From IMG/VR virus record IMGVR_UViG_3300044981_000338, positions 62,001 through 126,000 of that record: 64,000 bases of DNA, one strand, 5' to 3'. The notes under the pieces were generated by a model that saw nothing but the letters and a program-made list of their open reading frames with translations, was not told the origin of the DNA and ran no database searches. Shown one piece after another: positions 18,469 through 25,953 of the stretch (the first letter of the stretch is position 1; the number at the start of each line of letters is the position of its first letter). Origin of the DNA: a virus. Made by a program: the position numbers and the translations under genes.

Positions 18469-18477
18469 GGCATAAGG
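18469..18477 (+). promoter_or_regulatory. Putative phage promoter -10 element, GGCATAAGG
   Basis: GGCATAAGG ends 38 bp before ATG 18515, in the 109-bp divergent gap 18406-18514, which otherwise holds only the ribosome binding site GGAGG (18507-18511). It matches the elements at 8483 and 23445. The promoter for the leftward portal operon must lie in the same gap and was not identified. Confidence 0.5.
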
Positions 18478-18514
18478 ACGATGGACAGCTAGGCGACTAG
18501 CTCAGGAGGACAGC

Positions 18515-19132
18515 ATGGTCATGCCGACGAATGTCAGAAGAGAAGACCTACCCGGATGCTTCGGGAAGGACTGGGATGCCGGCGCCGCAGAGTGCGCAGG
18601 CGGTGCTGACGCCGGCTACGTTCATCCAACTACAAAACAAAACGTACGCGACAGGTGCAACTACTTCAGTTCCTGCGGCGCCCGGACACAAGCAAGCAAA
18701 CAAGCAGCAGGGAGCACGGTCATCCCACCGAGTCATCTCGTAAGGCCGCCGGTGGTCACGCCGCCGCCGGCCGAGACGTTCGCGGACTACTTGCGGAAGA
18801 GAAACTCCGAGTATGCGGAGTCGATGCGGCAAGCCGCGTTCACACAGCAACAACCGCAGCCAGGAGTCGTGCCGAGAACCGTCCCCGTCGTGGGTCAGCC
18901 ACAACCGCAACCACAGGTCGTAGTGGCGCACCACCCAGGGCAGGTCTATCACCTGAACTACACAATGCCGGGGTATCTCTCGACGCCCGAAGAGAGGTTC
19001 CCGGGAGAGAGCCTGGGAGCAGTACTGCTGCGAGAGCTCATTCGGTCGGTTCTGAAAGCAGCGGGCCACGCCATCGCACACTTCTTCGATTCCCGGAGGA
19101 TCAAGGAGAAGAATGGACCTTCTAATCCGTAA
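18515..19132 (+). CDS. Hypothetical protein with small cysteine domain and PQ-rich linker
   Basis: A 205-residue protein, first gene of its block, with a good ribosome binding site (GGAGG). The N-terminal part has four spaced cysteines (C15, C27, C48 and C54, in CFGKDW, ECAGG and CNYFSSC), which could bind a metal. A Pro/Gln-rich middle follows (QQQPQPGVVP, QPQPQPQ), then a helical C-terminus (LGAVLLRELIRSVLKAAGHAI). Function unknown. It overlaps the helicase gene by 20 bp. Confidence 0.6.
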   Translation: MVMPTNVRREDLPGCFGKDWDAGAAECAGGADAGYVHPTTKQNVRDRCNYFSSCGARTQASKQAAGSTVIPPSHLVRPPVVTPPPAETFADYLRKRNSEYAESMRQAAFTQQQPQPGVVPRTVPVVGQPQPQPQVVVAHHPGQVYHLNYTMPGYLSTPEERFPGESLGAVLLRELIRSVLKAAGHAIAHFFDSRRIKEKNGPSNP

Positions 19133-20888
19133 GCCGGACACCGGCTACCTCGACAGCATGCTCTGGGTGCCGAAGTCGGCCATCAACGTGGAAGGAACCA
19201 AGCGCGCGCTGACCTTCCAGTTCTTCGAGCAGAAGAAGATGGTAGTGCTCTGCCTCTACAAGGAGACAGGGCATCACCTTCTAGTGCCGCGGGAGTTCTG
19301 GAAGCCGAGCAACTTCCAGTTCTCGGTCATCGACTGCAGGCCGCGGCTGTACGAGAAGGTCGACATCCACAGCCGCATACAGCTCGACCACACGCTAGAA
19401 AACGGCGTGCTGGTACCTACAGGAGAGAGCGTGCAGCAGGAGGCCCTCGGGTCCCTGCTGCGCTCTCGCGGTGGCATCCTTCAACTCGCCTGCGGCAAAG
19501 GCAAGACCGTCGTCGCACTCGAGTACATCGCCCGACGTGGCGTTCCAACCATCATCATCCTGGACACAACCCAGCTGATGAAGCAGTGGAAGGAGGCCAT
19601 CGAGCAGTTCCTCGATGTGCCGGGAGGCGTAGGCCTCATCCAAGGACCCAAGAGGGACTGGAAGAAGTCCATCGTTCTGGCGACGTACCACTCACTCGCA
19701 GAGTGGGCGCCCACAATGCCCGAAGAAGTGCGCCGATGGTTCGGCGTAGCGGTGTGGGACGAAGCGCATCACGTCGCGGCTCCAAAGTTCTCACGAACCG
19801 CCGATCTTTTTTACGGTGCGCGGATAGGGCTCACCGCCACCCCCGACCGAGACGACGGCATGCACGTCGTCTACAACTTCCACCTGGGGCCCGTCTTCTA
19901 CAAGAACCTCGATCAGGACTTGAAGCCGCGCATCTACTTCGTCTGGACTGGTGTCGGCCTCAACATGGAAGATCCCCACGTGCAGCTGGCGGTCAACGAC
20001 GTAAACGGGGAGCTGCACATCGGCAAGGTGGCGAGCCACCTCGGTGCGCAGCCCTCCCGCGTCGACTTCGTTCTGGACCAGGTGCGACAGGCCATCGCCA
20101 ACGACCGCAAGGTCATTGTTCTCTCCAAGAGCGTCGACGCGCTAGTGAACATGCTGGCCGGGTGGAACAACTACTCCCACCTCATCACTGACATCCCCTT
20201 CCCAGCAGCGTCGGACGTAGGGGAGACAGTGCCTCCTATCGAGCTCTCCGACGCCCAAATCGCGAAGCTTCTACGCGAATACCACATCACCCAAGCCAAC
20301 CTGCTCAAGATGCCGTCCAACTTCCAGGCGGAGCAGGCCAAACTGGCGCTCATCCAGCAGGCGCTCGAGGGGCACCGCGTGTACAAGAAGTGCGAGTCTT
20401 TGTGGAACAAGACCCGTGCGGACTACTTGAAGGACCTCCTGGCGGTGGGAGGTACCGCAGGGCTGATGATCCACAAAGTGGACGCGGACGAGCGAACTAG
20501 GATGCTGCGCTCGTGCCAGGTCACCTTCGCCATCGCGAAGTACGGTCGAGAGGGTCTGGATGAACCCAACCTCGACACCATCATCGTCAACGAGCCGCTC
20601 TCCAGCAAAAACTCGCTGCAGCAACTTCTCGGTCGCATCCTGAGGCGAAGGCGGGGTAAGAAGGAGCCTGTCGCCGTCTTCCTCGAGGACAACATCGGGC
20701 CGTTCATTGGCATGTGCCAGAAGCTCCGGCGTCACCTGACAGAGTGGTCCCACGACGAAGGTGGACCCTTCGAGTACGAGAACATCGGGCACACAACCAT
20801 CTCACGTAGAAAGAGTCCCTCATGGAAAACCACGACGAGCAGCACGTTCACGAACAGGACGACCACGATTCGGGCACCTGGGTCCTGA
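19113..20888 (+). CDS. SF2 DNA helicase, XPB/UvsW-like
   Basis: A 591-residue superfamily 2 helicase. Motif I ACGKGKT (126-132), motif II DEAH (216-219), motif III LTATP (240-244) and motif VI QLLGRILRRRRGKK (about 504-517) are all present, so it should be active. A roughly 100-residue N-terminal domain precedes the ATPase core, as in T4 UvsW and XPB-type enzymes that remodel forks and recombination intermediates. A roughly 120-residue insertion separates motifs III-V in the second RecA domain (about 320-440). Ribosome binding site GGAG at 19104-19107. The C-terminal Thr/Ser/Arg tail overlaps the next gene by 67 bp. Confidence 0.9.
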   Translation: MDLLIRKPDTGYLDSMLWVPKSAINVEGTKRALTFQFFEQKKMVVLCLYKETGHHLLVPREFWKPSNFQFSVIDCRPRLYEKVDIHSRIQLDHTLENGVLVPTGESVQQEALGSLLRSRGGILQLACGKGKTVVALEYIARRGVPTIIILDTTQLMKQWKEAIEQFLDVPGGVGLIQGPKRDWKKSIVLATYHSLAEWAPTMPEEVRRWFGVAVWDEAHHVAAPKFSRTADLFYGARIGLTATPDRDDGMHVVYNFHLGPVFYKNLDQDLKPRIYFVWTGVGLNMEDPHVQLAVNDVNGELHIGKVASHLGAQPSRVDFVLDQVRQAIANDRKVIVLSKSVDALVNMLAGWNNYSHLITDIPFPAASDVGETVPPIELSDAQIAKLLREYHITQANLLKMPSNFQAEQAKLALIQQALEGHRVYKKCESLWNKTRADYLKDLLAVGGTAGLMIHKVDADERTRMLRSCQVTFAIAKYGREGLDEPNLDTIIVNEPLSSKNSLQQLLGRILRRRRGKKEPVAVFLEDNIGPFIGMCQKLRRHLTEWSHDEGGPFEYENIGHTTISRRKSPSWKTTTSSTFTNRTTTIRAPGS

Positions 20889-21367
20889 TTACGACGGGTC
20901 CGGGACGCGTCATCGGACTGGTGTGGGGCCTGAACATGATGCCCATCAGTGAGCTCTACGACAGCAGTAACGTCAAGGAGGTGCCCGTCGCGGACGTGGT
21001 GCGCGCGGACATCGTCACACTGATGCCGACCTATGACTTCTTCGCGCCTCTACGGCAAGTGCAAGCGCAAGGTCCCGACGGGAAACCAATGATGGGCATG
21101 ACGCGAGACCCGCTCATCACAGCGCGCGACTTCACAAGCAAGCCATACAAGACCCACATCAAGAACGGACCGGGCGTCTTGTTCGACTTCTTCAGCCAGA
21201 TGGACGCCGAGGATCGAAAGATCTACCGGGGCTTCGTTGCGCAAGCGCGTGAGCACGCGAAGGACAAGTACGATCAGATGACAAAGGCACAGAACGGTCC
21301 GCGCGTGGAACTCGCAGATGCCTCTGCTCTCTCCGCCATCGCACGTGCCCATGGACGTCGCGGTTAG
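20822..21367 (+). CDS. Hypothetical protein, 181 aa
   Basis: Starts MENHDEQHVHEQDDHDSG, a His/Asp-rich N-terminus, and continues with a beta-rich stretch (TWVLITTGPGRVIGLVWG) resembling small barrel proteins, then a helical C-terminal half with charged residues. It lies between a helicase and uracil-DNA glycosylase and overlaps both, so it is probably part of the DNA-processing operon. No family recognised. The ribosome binding site for ATG 20822 is weak, so the start is uncertain. Confidence 0.58.
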   Translation: MENHDEQHVHEQDDHDSGTWVLITTGPGRVIGLVWGLNMMPISELYDSSNVKEVPVADVVRADIVTLMPTYDFFAPLRQVQAQGPDGKPMMGMTRDPLITARDFTSKPYKTHIKNGPGVLFDFFSQMDAEDRKIYRGFVAQAREHAKDKYDQMTKAQNGPRVELADASALSAIARAHGRRG

Positions 21368-22238
21368 ACCTGACGCACGAAAGACACTTCCGGAGCTGCG
21401 TGAGGAATGGCGCAGCTGCGTGAAGTGCACGCTGGGGGAACGCCGACTCAATGTCGGGGGGCAGTTTGTCTTCGGCCAGGGCGTGACCAACAGCATCATG
21501 CTCATCGGAGAAGGTCCGGGAGTAGAAGAAGAACAGGAAGGCACGCCGTTCGTCGGAAAGAGTGGCACGCTGCTGCGTCGCATCCTCGAACGTATCGGGA
21601 TGGATGAGGTCTACATCACCAACCTCGTGGCGTGCCGCTCGTGCGTCCCGCAGGTAGACGGCTCAGGGCAGCCCGTCTTCCGAAAGAATTACCAGACCAA
21701 GCAGATGGAGCCGGCGTACAAAGACGAGCCTCCTACACCGCCGGAGTACCTCGCTTGTGCACCTCGTCTCTACGAGGAGATTTATCTCGTCGACCCCATC
21801 GTTATCGTCGGGCTCGGCGGCAAAGCCTGCGAGGCGCTGCTCGGCAAACCTATCACCATCACAAGGGATCGCGGCGACACGCACCAGATCTCCATTCCCG
21901 GGGCGAGCTTCACACCCAACCTGACCGATAAGAAGCAGGAGTGGGCCCGCAAGACCAAGCAGGGACTGGTAACGCCGACGAACCAGAACCTCGTCAGGTA
22001 CCACTTCATACCGACATTGCACCCGGCCTACGTCATCCGCAAACTGGAAGACCAATCGCCCGACAGTCCGTTCCGACAGCTCGTCAGTGACCTGCGAAAA
22101 GCACTGAAGACCTACGAGACGTACCGCGAGCTGGTCTACGGCATCGTGCCGACCCAGCGCGCGGACGATGGAAGCGATAGCGCCGACCAGGCGCTACACA
22201 GCCAGCTTCGAAGCGAAGACGAAGGACAACAGGAGTAG
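21351..22238 (+). CDS. Iron-sulphur uracil-DNA glycosylase, family 4/5 type
   Basis: About 295 residues from MDVAVRPDARKTLPEL. The first cysteine pair CVKC (23-26) and later cysteines CRSC (95-98) and C136 supply ligands for a 4Fe-4S cluster as in family 4/5 enzymes. GEGPGVEEEQEGTPFVGKSG (53-72) matches the uracil-binding loop and HPAYVIR near the C-terminus matches the HPS-type catalytic loop. The enzyme would remove uracil from DNA. In a phage it may clean replication DNA or interact with host repair. The middle carries an insertion (about 100-130) not typical of bacterial enzymes. No clear ribosome binding site. Translation probably couples to the overlapping upstream gene. Confidence 0.85.
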   Translation: MDVAVRPDARKTLPELREEWRSCVKCTLGERRLNVGGQFVFGQGVTNSIMLIGEGPGVEEEQEGTPFVGKSGTLLRRILERIGMDEVYITNLVACRSCVPQVDGSGQPVFRKNYQTKQMEPAYKDEPPTPPEYLACAPRLYEEIYLVDPIVIVGLGGKACEALLGKPITITRDRGDTHQISIPGASFTPNLTDKKQEWARKTKQGLVTPTNQNLVRYHFIPTLHPAYVIRKLEDQSPDSPFRQLVSDLRKALKTYETYRELVYGIVPTQRADDGSDSADQALHSQLRSEDEGQQE

Positions 22239-22240
22239 CC

Positions 22241-22678
22241 ATGCAGAAAAAGACAGCGCCGCGCAGAGAGCCGGTGGAAGTACCCGAAGTCGTCGAGTTC
22301 CTCGACGCGCAGGACGCTATCCAGGCCTTCAAAACCGAACACGCAGAAGTGTTCGACCAACTGGCGCAGCTCGTCGAACGCTACAACACCGCGCTCGAAC
22401 AGGCAGACAAGGCCTGTCGCTCTAAGGAGGTCAGCTGCGGACCGTTCGATCTCTACCAGTTCACGACCAAGTACAACGCCGAGGCGCTCTTCAACGCCGT
22501 CGGCCGGGACAACTTCCTGACAATGGGAGGGAAGATGGAGACCATCACGCAGTTCTCCGTCGACCGAGGTCGCCTCGAAGCCTGCATCGCGCAAGGCAAG
22601 CTCCCCAACGACGTCGTCGAGCACGTGCGCAAGGAGACCCCGAACTTCCACAAGCCCGATCCGCTGGTGGTGCCGTGA
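22241..22678 (+). CDS. Hypothetical helical protein, 145 aa
   Basis: Starts 2 bp after the uracil-DNA glycosylase stop with an upstream AGGAG. Largely helical: VVEFLDAQDAIQAFKTEHAEVFDQLAQLVERYNTALEQADKAC (residues 17-59) has a heptad-like pattern consistent with a short coiled coil. The rest is mixed and acidic. The stop overlaps the next gene by 4 bp (GTGA). No domain recognised. Its place in the DNA-processing operon is the only functional hint. Confidence 0.6.
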   Translation: MQKKTAPRREPVEVPEVVEFLDAQDAIQAFKTEHAEVFDQLAQLVERYNTALEQADKACRSKEVSCGPFDLYQFTTKYNAEALFNAVGRDNFLTMGGKMETITQFSVDRGRLEACIAQGKLPNDVVEHVRKETPNFHKPDPLVVP

Positions 22679-22962
22679 GCTCTGCGCGCGTAGAAGCGGA
22701 AGACGCCAACGGTGACAAGCGCGTGCTCAAGAAAGAGACGAGCCCTCCCATGGACTTCTGGAATCCCGGTCCGCACCCACACGCCCGTGTCGGTATGCAG
22801 GTCGGCACGCAACAGAACTTTGGCGAGGTCAAGATCACGGCCTACGTCGAGATGGAGTGCAACCAGGACGCCAAGTCCATCGACGAAGCAGGTCTGGCCG
22901 CATTCACCAAGGCCGTCGAGTTCATGAACGACGGCCTATCGCTGCTCGCAGCAGGAAAGTAG
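22675..22962 (+). CDS. Hypothetical protein, 95 aa
   Basis: GTG start overlapping the previous stop (GTGA). Contains an aromatic/proline segment MDFWNPGPHPHARVGMQVG (residues 26-44) followed by a beta strand region VKITAYVEMEC and a C-terminal helix (FTKAVEFMNDGLSLLA). This looks like a compact alpha/beta domain, perhaps an oligomer-forming small phage protein. No family recognised. Confidence 0.58.
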   Translation: MSSARVEAEDANGDKRVLKKETSPPMDFWNPGPHPHARVGMQVGTQQNFGEVKITAYVEMECNQDAKSIDEAGLAAFTKAVEFMNDGLSLLAAGK

Positions 22963-22969
22963 AAGTCAC

Positions 22970-23302
22970 ATGATTCGAGGCAACGCGCGGTTCGACGGTG
23001 TGGCTGTGCTCGAGGGAAGCTTCAGCTTCCTCGGAGCAAGCAACGGTCTCGAAGGAAAGGCCGCCTTCGTGAACTCAAAGACCGGAGACACGCACGGCTG
23101 GACCACGAACAAACAGTGGTCGCCTCAAGTGCTTGAAAAGCTGAAGGAGCTTCGGGCGCTGATGGAGGTTGACCTAGGTCAGCTCCACCTCGAAGGAGGC
23201 GGGGAGGTGCTCGTAGCCCCCACGGGAGCGGGCACCGTGCTCTCTGAAAGCAGGGGTACGGGGGGTCTAGGGGAGCACTTGGAACGCGTGCCCTCGGTCT
23301 GA
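22970..23302 (+). CDS. Hypothetical protein, 110 aa
   Basis: Starts MIRGNARFDGVAVLEG, 8 bp after the preceding gene, without an obvious strong ribosome binding site. The N-terminal half looks like a small beta sheet (FSFLGASNGLEGKAAFVN), followed by a helix (WSPQVLEKLKELRALM) and a Gly-rich tail. It is the last gene of this block and is followed by a hairpin and a long non-coding gap. No family recognised. Confidence 0.55.
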   Translation: MIRGNARFDGVAVLEGSFSFLGASNGLEGKAAFVNSKTGDTHGWTTNKQWSPQVLEKLKELRALMEVDLGQLHLEGGGEVLVAPTGAGTVLSESRGTGGLGEHLERVPSV

Positions 23303-23315
23303 CCCACCACAACAT

Positions 23316-23345
23316 CTTGGGGGCTTTTTTCCTCCTACCCCCAAG
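23316..23345 (+). terminator. Hairpin with internal T-run, possible terminator
   Basis: CTTGGGGG (23316-23323) and CCCCCAAG (23338-23345) are perfect 8-bp inverted arms. The T6 run (23325-23330) lies in the loop rather than after the stem, so this is not a textbook terminator. Its position right after the last gene of the block (ends 23302) supports a termination role. Confidence 0.4.
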
Positions 23346-23353
23346 CCATAGTT

Positions 23354-23415
23354 GCGCACGATGGACGTGTTGACGCTCTCCACCGAGGAGGGCATGTTGA
23401 CCGTCCGTCGTGCGC
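23354..23415. repeat. Long near-perfect inverted repeat in the gap before the replication genes
   Basis: GCGCACGATGGACG (23354-23367) and CGTCCGTCGTGCGC (23402-23415) pair at 13 of 14 positions. The 34-nt loop contains direct copies of TGTTGAC at its two ends and a small inner hairpin (CTCC...GGAG). The 185-bp gap 23303-23487 contains this, the hairpin before it, a promoter-like element and a ribosome binding site, but no gene. It could be an origin, an operator or a structured RNA. Confidence 0.55.
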
Positions 23416-23444
23416 GGCGAAGAGCAAACTTTTAGCCTCTCGTT

Positions 23445-23453
23445 GGCATAAGG
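23445..23453 (+). promoter_or_regulatory. Putative phage promoter -10 element, GGCATAAGG
   Basis: GGCATAAGG ends 35 bp before ATG 23488 of the helicase gene, which has the ribosome binding site GGGAGGAA. It is identical to the element at 18469 and differs by one base from that at 8483. It would drive the replication operon 23488-35116. Confidence 0.5.
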
Positions 23454-23487
23454 CAGTTGCTCTACCCGTACGTCCCAGGGAGGAAGA

Positions 23488-24933
23488 ATGTCCTGCCAAT
23501 TGGCCATCTGCGCACGCGTCGTAAAGACGGGCAACATCGCCCCCGTCCTCAACTACGGCCTGACACTCGACGACTTCACGCAAACCGAGGCCAAGAACTT
23601 CTGGAACTTGATCCTCACGTACTTCTTGCAGCAGGAGACGGCTGGCGCCGTCCTCGACAAGAACGTCTTGCAAGCCTGGCTTCCAACACTCGTCGTCTCC
23701 GACGACTACCCGGGCATGAGCCTCGAGGCGCTCTGCTACGAGGTGCGCCGCCAACGCATCGTCACCATGGCCAACGAAGCCGCCGTGAAGTGCGCTGAGC
23801 TAATCATGGTGCCGACGCAGAACCCGACGGTGCCACTCGCCATCCTGCACAAGAACATCTCGGACCTCATCGCGCTCGGTACAGCTGCCAACACCGACGT
23901 CACCTTGAAGCAGGGCATCACAGGCATCATGCGCAAGATCGAGCTTGCGCGCCGCGGTGAGAACTTCGCCGTTGCCAACTGGCCCTGGGCTGTCTTGAAC
24001 AACGTCACCTTCGGCCTGCAGCCTGACGACTACGTCATCTTCTATGGCAGACCCAAGTCGATGAAAAGCTGGGTGCTCGCCTACTTGCTCTCCTGGTTCT
24101 TCAACGAGAACAAGAAAGTGCTGGTCTACACGAAGGAGATGACGCCCGACAACGTGTACATGCGCGCCATCGCCTGCATCTGCAAGCTGGCCTACAGCAA
24201 TCTGCGCGAAGCCACCTCGCCCATCGGCAAGCAGCTGACTCCAGAAGAAGAGTTCCGGCTCATCGAGCTTGAGGACAACATCGGCAGCGACCCGTACTAC
24301 TCGGACCGGCTCACGGTACTGAGCGGTCGCGACGTCCCCGCCGGCGGGGACAACGTGGCCTGGTTGAACAGCAAGATCGACCAATACAAGCCCGAGCTCC
24401 TGGTTGTCGACGGCCTCTACCTCTTGAAGGACCAGAACAAGGCACAGAGCGACCACGTACGCGTAATGAACATCTCCCGTGACCTTCGGCAGATGAACCT
24501 GCACACCGGGGTGCCCATCATCGCCACGATGCAGGCCAACCGAAAAGCAGCAGGTCACAACGACGCAAACCTGGACGAGATTGCGTACTCCGACGCGCTC
24601 GCGCAAGACGCCACCATCGCCGCACGCGTCATCAACGACAAAGTCTCGCCGACCATCAGCATCGTCATCGGCGGCAGCCGGGAGTTCAAGCTGCACGGCT
24701 TTCGCATCAACGCTGTGCCCGCCGTGGACTTCTCTTACCACTCGACGCTGACCGAGAAGGACATCGAGAAGGCCAAAGAAGGCGACGTCAGCGAAGTCGA
24801 GGAGAAGAACGGCAAGGCTAAGAGCAAAGACAAGGAGACAGTACGAGCTCCAAACCGAACACCCAAAACCAACACGGACAACCACGTCAACGTCGATAGC
24901 CAGATAAACACTGCGCTCAAGAACCTCGCTTAG
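23488..24933 (+). CDS. Replicative DNA helicase, DnaB-like
   Basis: A 481-residue RecA-fold helicase. The N-terminal helical region (1-150) resembles DnaB N-domains. The core has Walker A GRPKSMKS (187-194, a GxPxxxKS variant), a KEMTPDNVYMR segment (215-225) equivalent to the DnaB SLEM motif, Walker B LLVVDG (303-308) and a later Gln-containing segment IIATMQANRKAAG matching motif H4. It should form a hexamer that unwinds the fork. The C-terminal 65 residues are charged and low complexity (EKKNGKAKSKDKE), perhaps for partner binding. The primase gene follows by 8 bp, the usual functional pairing. Confidence 0.9.
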   Translation: MSCQLAICARVVKTGNIAPVLNYGLTLDDFTQTEAKNFWNLILTYFLQQETAGAVLDKNVLQAWLPTLVVSDDYPGMSLEALCYEVRRQRIVTMANEAAVKCAELIMVPTQNPTVPLAILHKNISDLIALGTAANTDVTLKQGITGIMRKIELARRGENFAVANWPWAVLNNVTFGLQPDDYVIFYGRPKSMKSWVLAYLLSWFFNENKKVLVYTKEMTPDNVYMRAIACICKLAYSNLREATSPIGKQLTPEEEFRLIELEDNIGSDPYYSDRLTVLSGRDVPAGGDNVAWLNSKIDQYKPELLVVDGLYLLKDQNKAQSDHVRVMNISRDLRQMNLHTGVPIIATMQANRKAAGHNDANLDEIAYSDALAQDATIAARVINDKVSPTISIVIGGSREFKLHGFRINAVPAVDFSYHSTLTEKDIEKAKEGDVSEVEEKNGKAKSKDKETVRAPNRTPKTNTDNHVNVDSQINTALKNLA

Positions 24934-24941
24934 GAAAGAAG

Positions 24942-25940
24942 ATGAGCGACGACATCCTGCAGATCGCCCACCAGCACCTGCGCAAGGTGAAGAAGTCGGG
25001 CAACGAAGACATCATGGCCGTCTGTCCGTTTCACCGGAAGATGGACGGCACCGAAGAGAAGAACCCATCCTTCTCCATGAACGTGTTCAGCGGGTTGTGG
25101 TACTGCCACTCGTGCCACGCGCGAGGGAACCTGTACTCGTTTCTTCGAGACGTGGGCCTGCCTCGCGGCGAGATCGAGATGCTCTACAAGGGCATCATCG
25201 AAGAGGCTGAGAAGTACGCACCGAAGAAGTACGACCCCCTCAACGTCACCGAACCCACGACCGACGTACTCCCAGAGAGCTTCCTCGGACTGTTCGATCA
25301 GTGCCCTGTGCAGCTACTTGAAGAAGGCTACCCCGAAGACCTTCTGCGCAAGTTCGACGTCGGCTACGACGCTGTACACAACCGCATCACCTTTCCCCTG
25401 CGGGACTGGCGTGGGCGGCTGATAGGCATCAGTGGACGGGCCACGCGAGAAGGTCAGAACCCGCGCTACAAGGTCTACGACTGGGAGTACAAAGACTACG
25501 GGATGCCAGAGAGAGCTACCCAGAAGCGGGCCCTTCTCTGGAACGCGCACAAAGTCCTGCCGCAACTTCTCTTCACCACTAGCCTGGCCGACCGGTACGT
25601 CGTCCTCTCCGAGGGCTTCAAGGCCGTCATGCGAATCACCCAAGCCGGTATAAGCAATGTGGTCGGCCTACTCGGCTCCTACATGTCCAAGGAGCAGCAG
25701 CAGCTCATCGAGAACATGGGCTGCACCGTCATCCTCATGCTCGACAACAACGACGCCGGTCAGCGCGGACAACTTGATGCTGGCCTTCGTCTCGTGAAAA
25801 CAGTAGAACGTCTGTACGTCGCCACGTATGACGGCAGCCAGCCAAGCGAGTTACAACTTCCAGCCATCACCGATTCTCTCCTCGGAGCGCAGTCCTTTCA
25901 GCGTTGGTTCGTACAGCAATCCACCCTACAGCCATCCTAA
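24942..25940 (+). CDS. DNA primase, DnaG type (CHC2 zinc finger plus TOPRIM)
   Basis: A 332-residue primase. The CHC2 zinc finger is complete (C28, H31, C55, C58: CPFH...CHSC). A helical primase-core region follows (FDVGYDAVHNRITFPLRDWRGRLIGISGRA, about 139-168). The TOPRIM domain has VLSEGFKAV (about 222-230, catalytic Glu) and LMLDNNDAG (about 263-271, acidic metal ligands). It is much shorter than E. coli DnaG (581 residues) and lacks the C-terminal helicase-binding domain, as in many phage primases. It would make RNA primers on the lagging strand together with the helicase encoded just upstream. Confidence 0.9.
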   Translation: MSDDILQIAHQHLRKVKKSGNEDIMAVCPFHRKMDGTEEKNPSFSMNVFSGLWYCHSCHARGNLYSFLRDVGLPRGEIEMLYKGIIEEAEKYAPKKYDPLNVTEPTTDVLPESFLGLFDQCPVQLLEEGYPEDLLRKFDVGYDAVHNRITFPLRDWRGRLIGISGRATREGQNPRYKVYDWEYKDYGMPERATQKRALLWNAHKVLPQLLFTTSLADRYVVLSEGFKAVMRITQAGISNVVGLLGSYMSKEQQQLIENMGCTVILMLDNNDAGQRGQLDAGLRLVKTVERLYVATYDGSQPSELQLPAITDSLLGAQSFQRWFVQQSTLQPS

Positions 25941-25953
25941 GTAAGAGGTTCCC

